A stretch of DNA of 64,000 nt. It comes from Mesorhizobium loti (GTDB taxonomy: Bacteria > Pseudomonadota > Alphaproteobacteria > Rhizobiales > Rhizobiaceae). Where the stretch lies: the NCBI RefSeq assembly GCF_003148495.1, contig NZ_QGGH01000013.1:1-64000 (forward strand), in the 5' to 3' direction. Under the pieces are notes generated by a model. The model made no database searches and was not told where the DNA came from. It was given only the letters and a program-made list of their open reading frames with translations. Positions within the stretch are counted from its first letter, which is position 1, and each line of letters begins with the position of its first letter. The translations under genes were made by a program, and so were the position numbers. Shown here in pieces: positions 37,106-45,827 of the stretch.

Positions 37106-37529
37106 ATGCTCCCGATGCAGGAATTTCCGGATCAGCCTTCGAATGCCGAGCAGGCAAAGGCGCAGGCTGCCGCCCTGTACAAGTATAATGTAGAAACCAC
37201 CGAAGTGGATGATCGGGCGTCGATCGGAGCCGAGTTATGCGATGCGTCCGGAAAGATATTGGGCGGCCTTTGGGACGGACGAAACTCGGGCTTTGGTTTC
37301 TCGATATGTTTTCCTGCCCCAGCATCTGCGTAGACGGTGGCTCGGCGCGCGCCTTTTGGCCCAGGTCGAGGAGGAAGCGAGACGACGCGGGTGCAAGGGA
37401 GCTGTCGTGGAAACGAGCAGCTTCCAGGCGCGCCAGTCCTACACCAGCCAAAGTTATGAGGAATTCGCTCGGGTCGATTTCGGAGTTGAGCAATACGCCC
37501 GCATCTGTCATCGAAAAACTTGGACGTAG
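37106..37529 (+). pseudogene. GNAT-family acetyltransferase with frameshifts
   Basis: Three frames give one GNAT protein in order: DASGKILGGLW, then RTKLGLWFLDMF, then FLPQHLRRRWLGARLLAQVEEEARRRGCKGAVVETSSFQA and YEEFARVDFGVEQ. The acetyl-CoA-binding motif (normally RxxGxG/A) is present as RRWLGARLL. Two single-base frame changes near 37270-37320 break it. The target of acetylation is unknown. Confidence 0.68.
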
Positions 37530-38088
37530 ACATCAGCTAGCCGTTGCGGTCAGGTGATTGGCCAACCTTGGGCGCGCGATCCGGTTAACGGCTTGCCCCT
37601 CCACCAAACGCCTTTCGGAATCCAAGCCTCACGATGAAGAGACCGGCTATACGTTGCTGTCAAAGTCTCACCCGTGGCCGTGATATGATCCAGGAAGCGA
37701 TGCTTCCCGTGGATTTGTCCCAAAGAATGATTGGGATAGCAGGAGCATGGCCAGTGACAGAGCGCAGCGGCAGTCGAAAAGCAGCCCAGAACTGTCTGCG
37801 ATACCGATCCTGGAACTCCTTTTTGCTCAAGCGAAGGGTTGGCATTCCCTTGCGAGGCTTGACGGTACGAGTGTCGATACGCTTTGCCAGGCAGCGGGCC
37901 GGTGGGGCCGGGGTGTGAAGCCGGGGAACCAATCCTGTTCTCTTTGCCTCCAAGCCGATGCGGCCTGCGTGGAAAACCGACATGGGGCATGATTGTTCCA
38001 CCGCGGCGGGCAGCATCGAGGACGCGCTTCTCGACGCAAAGTGGATGCGCCGCGCAACAACGCCCTCCACCGCGCGTTGACCTTTGCC
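37530..38088. other. Degenerate stretch without a clear gene
   Basis: About 560 bases of short, overlapping frames. A leftward segment near 37740-37880 (PTLRLSKKEFQDRYRRQF) weakly recalls the C-terminus of flavodoxin-like reductases, but the rest does not follow. I make no call. Confidence 0.3.
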
Positions 38089-38149
38089 AATTTCACTCTG
38101 GCTACTCCAGAACTTCGAGCCCGTTGGCTAGCCGCTGGCGGCTTTTTTT
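38089..38149 (+). ncRNA. Candidate small RNA 3' end, copy A
   Basis: TCACTCTGGCTACTCCAGA (38093-38111) contains a small hairpin CTGG-CTACT-CCAG. Six bases later comes a strong hairpin (38118-38143, about ten pairs with one bulged C) ending in seven T. The same arrangement, 18 of 19 bases identical in the first part, occurs at 46240-46294. No coding frame explains the conservation. The 5' end is not defined. Confidence 0.4.
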
Positions 38150-38406
38150 GCCACCGGAGCATTTCGTCTGGGAGTTCCGGAACAATTCGTTATCGACCCG
38201 GGTTCATCCTCTGCCAGCTGTCCCCTCAACTGCTGCCGATTAGATATCCCTGATCAGCCCGCTTCTCCCCTAACAAGGAAGGGTCGGTGAGGCTGAGCAC
38301 TGTCTCTCAACAGAAGGAAAGGAAATCACGGACTGGATCAAATCAAGGCAAATGGCTGCAGTTCAAGGTTAAGGCCAAGGAACAATGGGGCAATCTCCCC
38401 GACGCC

Positions 38407-38431
38407 GGAACAGAAAGCTTCGTTTCGAGTT
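38407..38431 (+). promoter_or_regulatory. Weak EcfG-type promoter candidate before DUF3309
   Basis: GGAAC at 38407-38411, 16 bases, then AGTT at 38428-38431, about 60 bases before the DUF3309 start. The -10 part deviates from CGTT. Confidence 0.3.
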
Positions 38432-38492
38432 CATATTCAGCGCATAGGCGCTGCACGTGCCTGCATGCGGGGTTAGTACGGAGGAACCATAC

Positions 38493-38657
38493 ATGGGTCT
38501 CGGCACAATTCTGATCATCATTTTGATCCTTGCTCTGCTTGGCGGCTTCAGCGGCCTCGGCGGCGGCCCCTTCTATGGTACCGGCTACTATGGGGGCGGC
38601 GGCCTCGGTTTACTGCTGATCATTGTCATCATTCTGGTTGTCCTCGGTCGTCTCTAG
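38493..38657 (+). CDS. DUF3309-family small membrane protein
   Basis: A 54-residue protein, MGLGTILIIILILALLGG, then a Gly/Tyr-rich turn (YGTGYYGGGGLG) and a second helix LLLIIVIILVVLGRL. This is the DUF3309 two-helix layout found in many alphaproteobacteria and often stress-induced. The ATG at 38493 follows GGAGGAACC; an in-frame start 12 codons earlier gives a hydrophilic leader that does not fit. Confidence 0.82.
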   Translation: MGLGTILIIILILALLGGFSGLGGGPFYGTGYYGGGGLGLLLIIVIILVVLGRL

Positions 38658-38737
38658 CTCATCAGCCAGCGATCCCTGAGCTTCCTGAAATGGAGTGCAA
38701 CCACAGCGGGGCATTCCGCTAAAGGAAGGAGGTCGTT

Positions 38738-38908
38738 ATGGCCAAGTTCCGCTTTGAGACCGTCGAATTCGGCAAGACCAAGACTTTCGACGAAAGTCTT
38801 GCCAGCGCAGACCTTGCCAGCCCCCGAGCAATCGAAATCGCCCGCGCTGCTTTGATGGCGACCCCTTCAGGCTGTTCAATCAGGGTTTATCGATTTCGAA
38901 CGCGTTAG
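38738..38908 (+). CDS. Short DUF6894-like protein, probably truncated by a frameshift
   Basis: A 56-residue frame with a strong AAGGAAGGAGG site. It reads MAKFRFETVEFGKTKTFDES, then LASPRAIEIARAALM, like small rhizobial proteins with a beta-hairpin plus helix. After Met40 the sequence changes to ATPSGCSIRVYRFRTR and stops. Longer relatives continue about 15-20 residues in another style, so a frame change near 38855 is likely. Function is unknown. Confidence 0.55.
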   Translation: MAKFRFETVEFGKTKTFDESLASADLASPRAIEIARAALMATPSGCSIRVYRFRTR

Positions 38909-39447
38909 CAAAAAATTCCTCACAGGGGGTCTCCAAGCTGAATGTTCCCTTCGTATGCTCCAACGCCGATGGGGTGGCGAAGTTTCTTCGACGGACTTAA
39001 AATGGCTGAGCGTGAAGACTGGAAGATTTCAACACCAAGACAATGTGCAAACGGTTGATGGCGAAGGGCTCGGGAAGTCCCGCCGTGCAGCGCGATTGAA
39101 GCAGCCCTAGGATGTCCCCCTATCCAGGAGGCTATCCATCGGACTGGACCGAGGAGACTGGAGTTACCAGGCTTTGGCACACACCGGAGGCCCCGAATGA
39201 CAAGGATGCGCGCCACAAGCATGCCCGTCTCACGCCTCTGCGTGAGAGAAGGCACCTTTTGCAAAGCCTGTGCGGTGCGGGCGTATGGTGTCTTGGCCAA
39301 GAGTGGCGCGCCGGGTCGAGCGCTATAAGACCGAAGGCCGGGCTGGCATGACGGACTGTTCCTCGCGGCCTGCCCTTATGCCACAGGTCATCGTCGCATT
39401 ACGGGACTAGAAAACCCCGAGAAGATTGATAAACCGCTGTTTGCAAT
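38909..39447. other. Gap with only doubtful frames
   Basis: About 540 bases. Opposed frames at 38920-39300 (leftward) and 39112-39351 (rightward) overlap, and neither shows motifs or a ribosome site. The 3' part leads into the promoter of the PRC-barrel gene. Confidence 0.3.
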
Positions 39448-39472
39448 GGAACATTAGCCTTAGCGAATGGTT
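39448..39472 (+). promoter_or_regulatory. Candidate EcfG-type promoter for the PRC-barrel gene
   Basis: GGAAC (39448-39452), a 16-base spacer, then GGTT (39469-39472), 55 bases before the start codon. It resembles the promoter before the DUF892 gene at 43866 in both spacer length and -10 form. Confidence 0.5.
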
Positions 39473-39527
39473 TGTTTGAGGAGCGCTCATATGAAGCGGC
39501 GCGCACTCAAACCGCACGAGGTACGTC

Positions 39528-40355
39528 ATGTTCTATAAGCTCCTTGCTACCACCGCACTCGCCACGTTCATCGCATCCGGTGCCTATGCAGGCAATGTGA
39601 TATCTGCTGCAACCGCTGCCCAAAATGTTGCCGTCCAAGCTATTCCTGATGGCAAGCTGGTCTCGAAGTTCATGGGAGTGGAAGTCTACAATGGCACCGG
39701 CGACAATGCCGAAGATATCGGCGAAGTAAATGACATCCTCCTATCGAAGGACGGCACAGCTAAGTTTCTGATCATCGGCGTCGGCGGCTTTCTCAAGGTT
39801 GGTGAAAAAAATGTCGCTTACGACTTCGATAAGGCCCAGTGGGCCGAAAAGAACGGCAAGCGATGGTTGGTCATCAGCGCGACTAAGGAGGAACTGACGG
39901 CCCTGCCCGCATTCGATACAAAGGCATACGATGCCTCCCTTTCGACCGCTTCGACCAAGCCCGCGACGCCGACCGTGACGCCGGCGCCGGCGAACTCGGC
40001 AACAACGGTCGATAGGACGACACTCACTGAAATGCCGATCGACAAAATCCGCGCTGAGGATCTGATTGGCACAACTGTCTATGGTGCCGACGATGCGAAT
40101 GTGGGCAAGATCGGGGATGTGGTGCTGACCGGTGACAAGAAGATTGATGCGGTCATTATCGACGTCGGCGGTTTCCTCGGCATCGGCGCCAAGGAGGTGG
40201 CTGTCGGCTTTGAAAAACTCAAATTCATGACAGACAAGGACGGTAATAAATATCTCTACACAAATTTCACCAAAGACCAACTTACGGCGCAGACCGCGTA
40301 CGACAAGGGCACCTATGTGCAGTCGCGGGATAAACAGCGCCTGATCGTCAAGTGA
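39528..40355 (+). CDS. Secreted protein with two PRC-barrel domains
   Basis: A 275-residue exported protein. The signal peptide ends at SGAYAG. Two PRC-barrel repeats follow, at about 45-125 (KFMGVEVYNGTGDNAEDIGEVNDILLSKDG, then FLIIGVGGFLKVGEKNVAYDF) and 185-265 (LIGTTVYGADDANVGKIGDVVLTGD, then VIIDVGGFLGIGAKEVAVGF), joined by a Pro/Ala/Thr linker. Such proteins in Rhizobiales are periplasmic and stress-induced, with unknown partners. A strong hairpin terminator follows directly, and an EcfG-type promoter precedes it, so it is probably a single-gene unit. Confidence 0.83.
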   Translation: MFYKLLATTALATFIASGAYAGNVISAATAAQNVAVQAIPDGKLVSKFMGVEVYNGTGDNAEDIGEVNDILLSKDGTAKFLIIGVGGFLKVGEKNVAYDFDKAQWAEKNGKRWLVISATKEELTALPAFDTKAYDASLSTASTKPATPTVTPAPANSATTVDRTTLTEMPIDKIRAEDLIGTTVYGADDANVGKIGDVVLTGDKKIDAVIIDVGGFLGIGAKEVAVGFEKLKFMTDKDGNKYLYTNFTKDQLTAQTAYDKGTYVQSRDKQRLIVK

Positions 40356-40367
40356 GTTCGTCAAGGC

Positions 40368-40395
40368 GAGCCCGCGAACTTTGGTTTGCGGGCTC
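40368..40395 (+). terminator. Terminator of the PRC-barrel gene
   Basis: Twelve-base stem GAGCCCGCGAAC / GTTTGCGGGCTC with one mismatch around a four-base loop, 12 bases past the stop codon. The downstream T-run is weak but the stem is strong. Confidence 0.65.
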
Positions 40396-40450
40396 ATCTC
40401 GATTCGATTTCAGCGTCTAAGTTGAGCGGTTCGAATCGGCAGACGAGTGA

Positions 40451-40633
40451 TCAGCGGAACGAGATACCAAAGGACAGCAAGCTTCCTCCAACCAAGATGG
40501 CGCCCACCCCTGCCAATTCCCTACTATGGAAGCGGCACCGTGACCGCCACGTAAAAGTCAGTCGCCACGCCGAGCAGGATCGGCGCAAGCGCGGCTGCTA
40601 TGAAGGCAGCGGCTGCTTTTCTGATGAAGTTCA
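40451..40633 (-). pseudogene. Small two-helix membrane protein, frameshifted and lacking a normal start
   Basis: The reverse strand reads LNFIRKAAAAFIAAALAPIL, then LGVATDFYVAVTVPLP, then two stops. In another frame it continues as AGVGAILVGGSLLSFGISFR followed by a stop. The two hydrophobic segments fit one protein of about 60 residues. No ATG, GTG or TTG is available in frame at the left end, so it seems inactive. The family is unknown. Confidence 0.4.
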
Positions 40634-40773
40634 GATACTGTAATTGGCTTTATCAAGCGCGGCTTAAGCCGACAGCGGACGGAAGCAAATCACAGGATTC
40701 GAAAACGGTCGTCGGAACGAAACGACCCTCAAGCAATTGTTACTTCGTCTCAGCGTTTTATTAGGAGGAGCTC

Positions 40774-40851
40774 ATGGGACGCGGTATCTTGCTATGGTTG
40801 CTCGGGGTTCCGATCCCCATCATCATTCTGATCATGCTCTTTGCGCGTTAG
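40774..40851 (+). CDS. Very small hydrophobic protein (25 residues)
   Basis: MGRGILLWLLGVPIPIIILI then MLFAR, preceded by a perfect AGGAGG six bases before the ATG (40774). The strong ribosome site and the single-helix sequence with a GVPIPIIIL core, which recurs in many proteobacterial mini-proteins, support expression. It should insert in the inner membrane. Function is unknown. The next gene (broken) begins ten bases later. Confidence 0.65.
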   Translation: MGRGILLWLLGVPIPIIILIMLFAR

Positions 40852-40860
40852 GGGGTGGAA

Positions 40861-41767
40861 ATGCAAACGATCCTTTCACCGACCGACGTCTCGCCGGTCA
40901 CCGAATCTTCGTCATCGGCTGGATCGAGCGCCTCCGCCACAACCTTCGCGATTTCGACCGCTGCCTGGCTTGTCGTGGTGCAGTGGCTATCAGCGGGTGT
41001 CGGCGGCTATCTTACCGGTCGGCTGCTCACCAAATGGGTGAACGTCCACACCGACGAAGTCTACTTTCGTGACACCGCTCACGGTTCCTCGCCTGGGCCT
41101 TAGCAACGTTACTGGTTGCCGGTGTTCTCGGCACGGCTCTTTCCTCAGCGCTGGGTTCGGGTGTGCAAGCAACTTCCACCGTGGCCCCTGGCGCCGCGGT
41201 GGGACCTCCTCAGCAGCGAGCAGCGTGGCACCCCTAACTGATAATTTTCTCGGCTATTTTGTCGATACGCTGTTTCGGCCAACAGATACCGGAACAGTAG
41301 CCGCAGCTGGCCAAAACGATGCATCCGCCATCGGACAAGCAACACGCATCTTAATCACCAGCTCCGCAAACGGCCAGGTCTCAGCTGACGATAAAACCTA
41401 CCTGACGCGACTGGTCGCTTCCCGCACTGGTCTGTCGGAGACGGATGCGAAGACCAGGGTCGACACTGTTCTTGCCAACCTTGAGGCTGCAAGAAACAAG
41501 GCCAAAGCAACCGCCGACACTGTCCGGAAAGCCAGCGCCAGTTTCGCGCTGCTGGGCGCCCTGTCGTTAGTGATTGGGGCGTTCATAGCAAGCGTTGCTG
41601 CAGCGGTAGGTGGGATGCAGAGAGACGAGGAGGAGGCACTGTTTGCTCGCAGCAACGACGTTCAGCATCCGGAATCCTCAACTGTCACCTCGACACCGGA
41701 CATAGCCGCGGCGAAGTTATCATCTCGCGCATGGGTTTGGTCGGCGGAGTTGGGACGCGATCACTAG
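40861..41767 (+). pseudogene. Two- or three-helix membrane protein of unknown function, broken by frameshifts
   Basis: Frame 1 gives WLVVVQWLSAGVGGYLTGRL and TKWVNVHTDEVYFRDTAHG. After a one-base shift comes FLAWALATLLVAGVLGTALS. After another shift comes TDNFLGYFVDTLFRPTDTG, a helical region with TRVDTVLANLEAARNKAKATAD, and a last membrane segment FALLGALSLVIGAFIASVAA. The pieces are in logical order, and together they form one inner-membrane protein of about 300 residues with a periplasmic helical domain. Two indels near 41085 and 41200 disable it. Confidence 0.65.
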
Positions 41768-41868
41768 GAAGCTTGACCGCGGCGAGGAGAAGCGTGCGAG
41801 CCCCGACAGAATTTCGACGGCTCGCTGCGCACCGCCAATCGTCGGCTCTCTTCCATCCGAACTAGAAA

Positions 41869-43173
41869 TCAGGTGGATAGCTGAAAGATCATCACCATAG
41901 CTGCAGCCGCCATGATAGCTGTCGCAACCCATCCCATCAGCCGCATTGCCAGTGGCACGGTTGTCTTGCCCATCACATCCCGTCGAGCCGTCATCAGCAT
42001 CATAACTGCCATCACGGGCACAGCCACCATGCCGTTGATCACTGCGCTCCAGTAGAGCGCCTTGATGGGATTGATCGGCGTGAAGTTGAGACAGGTACCG
42101 GCCAGCGTCGCTATCGCAATTGTCGCGTAGAACGCCTTAGCCGCCAGCGGCTCGCGTTCGAGGCCTACAGGCCATTTGCGCGCCTCACCAAGGGCATAGC
42201 CGGCCGAGCCTGCCAAAACCGGAATGGCAAGCAGCCCCGTTCCGATAACACCGAGCGCGAAGACAGCAAATGCAAACTCACCGGCGACGGGACGCAATGC
42301 TTCAGCCGCTTGGCCGGTTGTTTCAATATTTGTGATGCCCTTGGCGTGAAGGGTCGCGCCGGCTGTGATCATAATCGCGAGGGCGACCAGGTTGGAAAAC
42401 GCCATACCGACATAAGTATCCAGGCGGATGCGATGAATTGCATGCTGCGCCTGCGCTGGCGCCTTCTTGAGCGGCTTGCGGCCAGGCTTGGCCTTTTCGT
42501 CCTCCACCTCTTGGGAAGCCTGCCAGAAGAACAAATATGGACTGATTGTGGTGCCGAAAATCGCGACAACGGCTGTCCAAAACGACGCGTCAGCCGAGAA
42601 CCGCGGGATGAGCAGACCTTTTGCCACTTCATCCCAAGGGACCTGAACGAACATCACCGTGCCGAAATAGGCGAACAGTGAGACCGTCAGCCATTTGAGT
42701 ATCGAAACGTAGCGGTGGTATTTCAGAATGACCTGGAGCCCGACCGACATGACCCCGAAGACAACAACGTAAAGTACAGCCGGACCGCCAACGATAAGCT
42801 TCAAGGCGTCTCCCATGGCTCCGAGGTCAGCTCCGATATTGATGGTGTTGGCTATAAGGAGCAGGGCAACGACCGCCTGAAGCAGCCAGTTGGGGTAATA
42901 GGCTCGCATGTTGCCGGCGATGCCTCGCCCCGTCGTGCGGCCGATGCGTGCGCTGATCTCCTGGATTACCGACATGAGAGGGTAACTGAACAGCATCGTC
43001 CACGTCAGGGCGAAACCGAATTGCGCGCCGGCCTGTGAATACGTGGCGATGCCGCTTGGATCGTCGTCGGAAGCTCCGGTGATAAGGCCGGGGCCAAGCA
43101 CATCGAGCAACCTAGGCTTGGCGCGACCGAATCCAGGCTTCGTAATTTTCGTGGTCAAGTCTCGCGTTCCCAA
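41869..43173 (-). CDS. NRAMP-family divalent metal transporter (variant motif)
   Basis: A 434-residue membrane protein with about eleven helices. Helix 1 carries GASDDDPSGIATYSQAGAQFG in place of the canonical DPGN, and helix 6 carries GTTISPYLFFWQASQE in place of MPH. The overall fold and the LGPGLITG start are typical of NRAMP. Because the canonical metal-binding Met is missing, the substrate may not be Mn2+ or Fe2+; Mg2+ or another ion is possible. The first start, at 43173, gives a short cytoplasmic leader. It appears to be a single-gene unit. Confidence 0.82.
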   Translation of the reverse strand: MGTRDLTTKITKPGFGRAKPRLLDVLGPGLITGASDDDPSGIATYSQAGAQFGFALTWTMLFSYPLMSVIQEISARIGRTTGRGIAGNMRAYYPNWLLQAVVALLLIANTINIGADLGAMGDALKLIVGGPAVLYVVVFGVMSVGLQVILKYHRYVSILKWLTVSLFAYFGTVMFVQVPWDEVAKGLLIPRFSADASFWTAVVAIFGTTISPYLFFWQASQEVEDEKAKPGRKPLKKAPAQAQHAIHRIRLDTYVGMAFSNLVALAIMITAGATLHAKGITNIETTGQAAEALRPVAGEFAFAVFALGVIGTGLLAIPVLAGSAGYALGEARKWPVGLEREPLAAKAFYATIAIATLAGTCLNFTPINPIKALYWSAVINGMVAVPVMAVMMLMTARRDVMGKTTVPLAMRLMGWVATAIMAAAAMVMIFQLST

Positions 43174-43188
43174 GATGCCCTCAGTCCG

Positions 43189-43539
43189 TCAACGACCTGA
43201 CCAGAAAAAGGCTCCAGCGCTAGAATCATTATAGTAGGATTTGCTAAAAGAATGGCGCGGGAGGTCGGCCTCGGTGAATGGTGGATCATTGAATGGCGGA
43301 AGAGCATCCCGTTTCAATGCGCACAAAAAAGCACGGATCAATGCGTTGCAGTCTTGAGCATCCTGCTCGAAGCGGGATTGCCCGTGCAGAGCATATTGGC
43401 CAAGCAGATGGACCGCAAAGAGCCAGACGGGTACTACCGCAGTTGCGATCAGACCGAGCAGGTGCGATGGAAATCCGTTTCCGTGCTGCCTCAGAAACTT
43501 ATCAACATAGTCGCAAGTCGGGGAACGCAGGCGTTGCGT
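43189..43539 (-). pseudogene. Membrane-protein fragment without a start codon
   Basis: The reverse strand is open for about 116 codons and reads DKFLRQHGNGFPSHLLG, LIATAVVPVWLFAVHLLGQY and FEQDAQDCNALIRAFLCALK. This contains one clear membrane helix in a non-random frame, but no ATG, GTG or TTG lies in the first half. It ends just upstream of the NRAMP gene. I cannot name the family. Confidence 0.35.
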
Positions 43540-43796
43540 TCAATCAGACCTGGTTTGGATTGGCGGGGAAGGCCCAGGTTCCGGCAGCGCATCGTTCTCG
43601 GCCGGATCGAAGGCGCCATGATGGCGATCGCCAAAGCCAGCGTTCCCGGCTTCTCATTCGCCCACATGAACTCATCTGGCGATCCGCCGACGGCATGAAC
43701 ACACCAATAGCCGGCGGTGCCTAATGCCCAGCTTGTCGTCGTATTCGTCTTCTCGTCTCAGCCCGGGGGACGAGTCTCAAATATTATGCGGATAGG
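43540..43796. other. Short gap with no gene
   Basis: No supportable feature; it leads into the promoter of the DUF892 gene. Confidence 0.3.
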
Positions 43797-43821
43797 GGAA
43801 CTCCCGGCTTCTCTCCGGGTT
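43797..43821 (+). promoter_or_regulatory. Candidate EcfG-type promoter for the DUF892 gene
   Basis: GGAAC (43797-43801), 16 bases, GGTT (43818-43821), 44 bases before the start. The spacer itself contains a CCCGG/CCGGG palindrome. Confidence 0.5.
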
Positions 43822-43865
43822 AGAAAATGCCCCAACGGGTCATTTCAAACAAGGAGGACACAACG

Positions 43866-44393
43866 ATGGCAACCACCAAGAAGGCAAGTGCCAAGACCAA
43901 GGGCCTTGAGGATCTGTTCCTCGATGGGCTCAAGGATATCTACTATGCTGAGAAGAAAATTCTGAAGGCCTTGCCGAAGATGGCCAAGAACGCGGATGAC
44001 GAGCAGGTCACCGCGGCCTTCGAAAAGCACCTTGCGGAAACCGAAGGCCAGGTAGAACGGCTCGAGGAGGTTTTCGAAATCCTCGGCGCGCCTGCGCGCG
44101 GCAAGACCTGCCCCGCCATCGACGGCATTCTGGAGGAAGGATCGGAAATACTCGATGAGTATAAAGGATCGACGTCCCTGGATGCCGGGCTCGTCGGCGC
44201 GGCGCAGGCTGTCGAGCATTACGAGATCGCTCGCTACGGCACGTTGATTGCTTGGGCCACCACCCTTGGCAAGGATAACGTGGTTGAATTGCTAAACGCG
44301 ACCCTCGAGGAAGAGAAAGCTACCGACGAGGCCCTGACGTCACTGGGTGAAGGCGGGGTGAACGACCGGGCGGCCGAACTGCAAGCAGCTTGA
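43866..44393 (+). CDS. Ferritin-like DUF892 (YciE/YciF) stress protein
   Basis: A 175-residue four-helix-bundle protein. Key segments are GLEDLFLDGLKDIYYAEKKI, AFEKHLAETEGQVERLEEVF, GLVGAAQAVEHYEIARYGTL and LLNATLEEEKATDEALTSLG. Glu and His residues at helical spacing (E.H...EtegQ, EHYE, EEE) match the di-metal ferritin-like site of YciF-type proteins, which are induced by stress in many bacteria. A Lys-rich N-terminal tail precedes the bundle. The ATG at 43866 follows an AAGGAGGACAC site. It is a single-gene unit with its own terminator. Confidence 0.87.
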   Translation: MATTKKASAKTKGLEDLFLDGLKDIYYAEKKILKALPKMAKNADDEQVTAAFEKHLAETEGQVERLEEVFEILGAPARGKTCPAIDGILEEGSEILDEYKGSTSLDAGLVGAAQAVEHYEIARYGTLIAWATTLGKDNVVELLNATLEEEKATDEALTSLGEGGVNDRAAELQAA

Positions 44394-44413
44394 ATTGCGG
44401 CCGGTTTTTCCAT

Positions 44414-44446
44414 GGCTCCGGCGTGGCCGCCGGGGCCATTTTTCTT
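44414..44446 (+). terminator. Rho-independent terminator of the DUF892 gene
   Basis: Ten-base stem GGCTCCGGCG / CGCCGGGGCC (one G-T pair), loop TGGC, followed by ATTTTTC. Confidence 0.8.
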
Positions 44447-44775
44447 CTATGGCCGGATCGCTACGCGGAGAGAATCCCTACTATCGAATGACCTTCAACA
44501 CATTAGTGGCCAGGCTAACAAGCGTTGAACCTCTTGGGCTATGAAGTCCCTGATTGAGTCGGTCGCGATATCTGCAGCTTCACACTGATCCGATGGGAAG
44601 GATCAAGGTACGCGCGGCGCTGCAAACATACGCTGGCTGGAAATCTCTCATCTTTCTAAAATCTGTTCGAACCTGCACTGCCTGGGGGCCTTGTCGGGGC
44701 GCCATCGCTTTCGAAGTCATGCGGCGAGCTTTGCTGAATCCATCCCATTGTAGTCGGCCCAGGTCACGGTCTTTT

Positions 44776-44877
44776 TCATGACTTGAAGGCACCATCAAGC
44801 TTGAAGCGAAGATCGTAATGCAGCCGCATGGCCGCATGTTTCTGAATCCGAAGTCGGCTAGATTTGGCGATCGAGCG
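44776..44877 (-). pseudogene. LigD 3'-phosphoesterase domain fragment
   Basis: Leftward codons read SIAKSSRLRIQKHAAMRLHY then DLRFKLDGAFKS. In DNA ligase D the phosphoesterase domain has FVIQKHDATRLHYDLRLELDG at its start, so this is a short relic of a non-homologous end-joining gene. Nothing of the ligase or primase domains remains next to it. Confidence 0.65.
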
Positions 44878-44926
44878 TTCGCCGCAGGAGGTGTCCATGG
44901 CTGGAAAGTCATCAGAGATCCAATAA

Positions 44927-45139
44927 TTACTCGCCTGCGCTAAGCCGTCCAGTTGAGGAGCGAAGTAGCTTCGCCGCAGCAATTAGCTTCGTGCGGCTGC
45001 CGCCATACCTGTTGATTAGCTCGTGGACTTGGGTTGTGGTAATGCCGTTCTGCCGTGCAAGTTGCCTAACCACATAAGCTTCACTGCCCGAAATTCGGTC
45101 CCGGTCGCGAGGATAAAGGTTTGCCGCATCGGCCGTCAT
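44927..45139 (-). CDS. DUF3606-family small protein
   Basis: A 70-residue protein with YPRDRDRISGSEAYVVRQLA then RQNGITTTQVHELINRYGGS, the DUF3606 pattern of a small helix-turn-helix-like fold common in Rhizobiales. Function is unknown. A second, more diverged member lies at 54902. Confidence 0.78.
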   Translation of the reverse strand: MTADAANLYPRDRDRISGSEAYVVRQLARQNGITTTQVHELINRYGGSRTKLIAAAKLLRSSTGRLSAGE

Positions 45140-45365
45140 GCGTAGTCTCCCGTGCTCACGCTATATCTTCGCCAACGCAAGAGTTGCTATTTAGTTGCCG
45201 CTCATGTGCACGCTGACGGTACGTCTGGTGCGCGCAAGCTGGGAGCATCTGCGGTTGCATTTTTTCCCGCCGATGGAACTTTCGGCCGGCGCAAATCTTC
45301 GTTTGCCGAAGGTGTCCTCGACCCTCGAGGTGGCCGGCGAGGGTTATGTAAAGAGGTGTTCCCGG

Positions 45366-45578
45366 ATGCCCTCAACCTCAATACGCAAAACCGAATATGA
45401 TCCTGACAAGCGAGTCCGGTCTGTGTGGTTTGTGGCCAGCGGCAAACGGTATGAGTTTGAGGGCGTGCCGCCTGAAATCTTTGCCGAGTTCCGTTCCGCT
45501 TTTGCCAAGGGCCGCTATTTCAACGAACATATTCGCAATCGCTTCCGATATCGTCTGGCCGATAACAATTCTGGATGA
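45366..45578 (+). CDS. KTSC-domain small protein
   Basis: A 70-residue protein: TSIRKTEYDPDKRVRSVWF, then SGKRYEFEGVPPEIFAEF and YFNEHIRNRFRYRL, the KTSC-domain layout of a small beta-sheet followed by a helical end, linked in other bacteria to lysyl-tRNA synthetase-like contexts or phage. Exact function is unknown. The ATG at 45366 gives the normal length; the longer frame upstream is not family-like. Confidence 0.78.
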   Translation: MPSTSIRKTEYDPDKRVRSVWFVASGKRYEFEGVPPEIFAEFRSAFAKGRYFNEHIRNRFRYRLADNNSG

Positions 45579-45827
45579 TCTGCTCGGAGCACCAGTTCGC
45601 CGGTTTGCGGCTTGGTTTTCGGCCATTTAAGGTGAGCGCAACCGACAGGCAGTAAGTTTTTCAGTCGTCATGATTGGCTTTCGCAAGGGCTTCGGCCTCA
45701 TGGACTAGACTCGGCCAGGAACCATGGCCTCCTCGCTTGGACGACTCCAGCCGGGCGGGTCTGTTCTAAGTCATGCGAACCAATTTGGCCCGGCTCGGGC
45801 TTCCATGTTTCTCTTTAATCGGAGTCG

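Noticed and set aside
38920..39300. Leftward 126-codon frame before the PRC-barrel gene
   Set aside because: No motif or ribosome site, and an overlapping plus-strand frame of equal quality exists.
40425..40440. GGTTCGAATC resembling a tRNA T-loop
   Set aside because: No acceptor, D or anticodon stems can be formed around it.
40714..40744. GGAAC near the 25-residue protein gene as an EcfG promoter
   Set aside because: No GTT element lies at 16 or 17 bases; the nearest TGTT is at 19, outside the accepted spacing.
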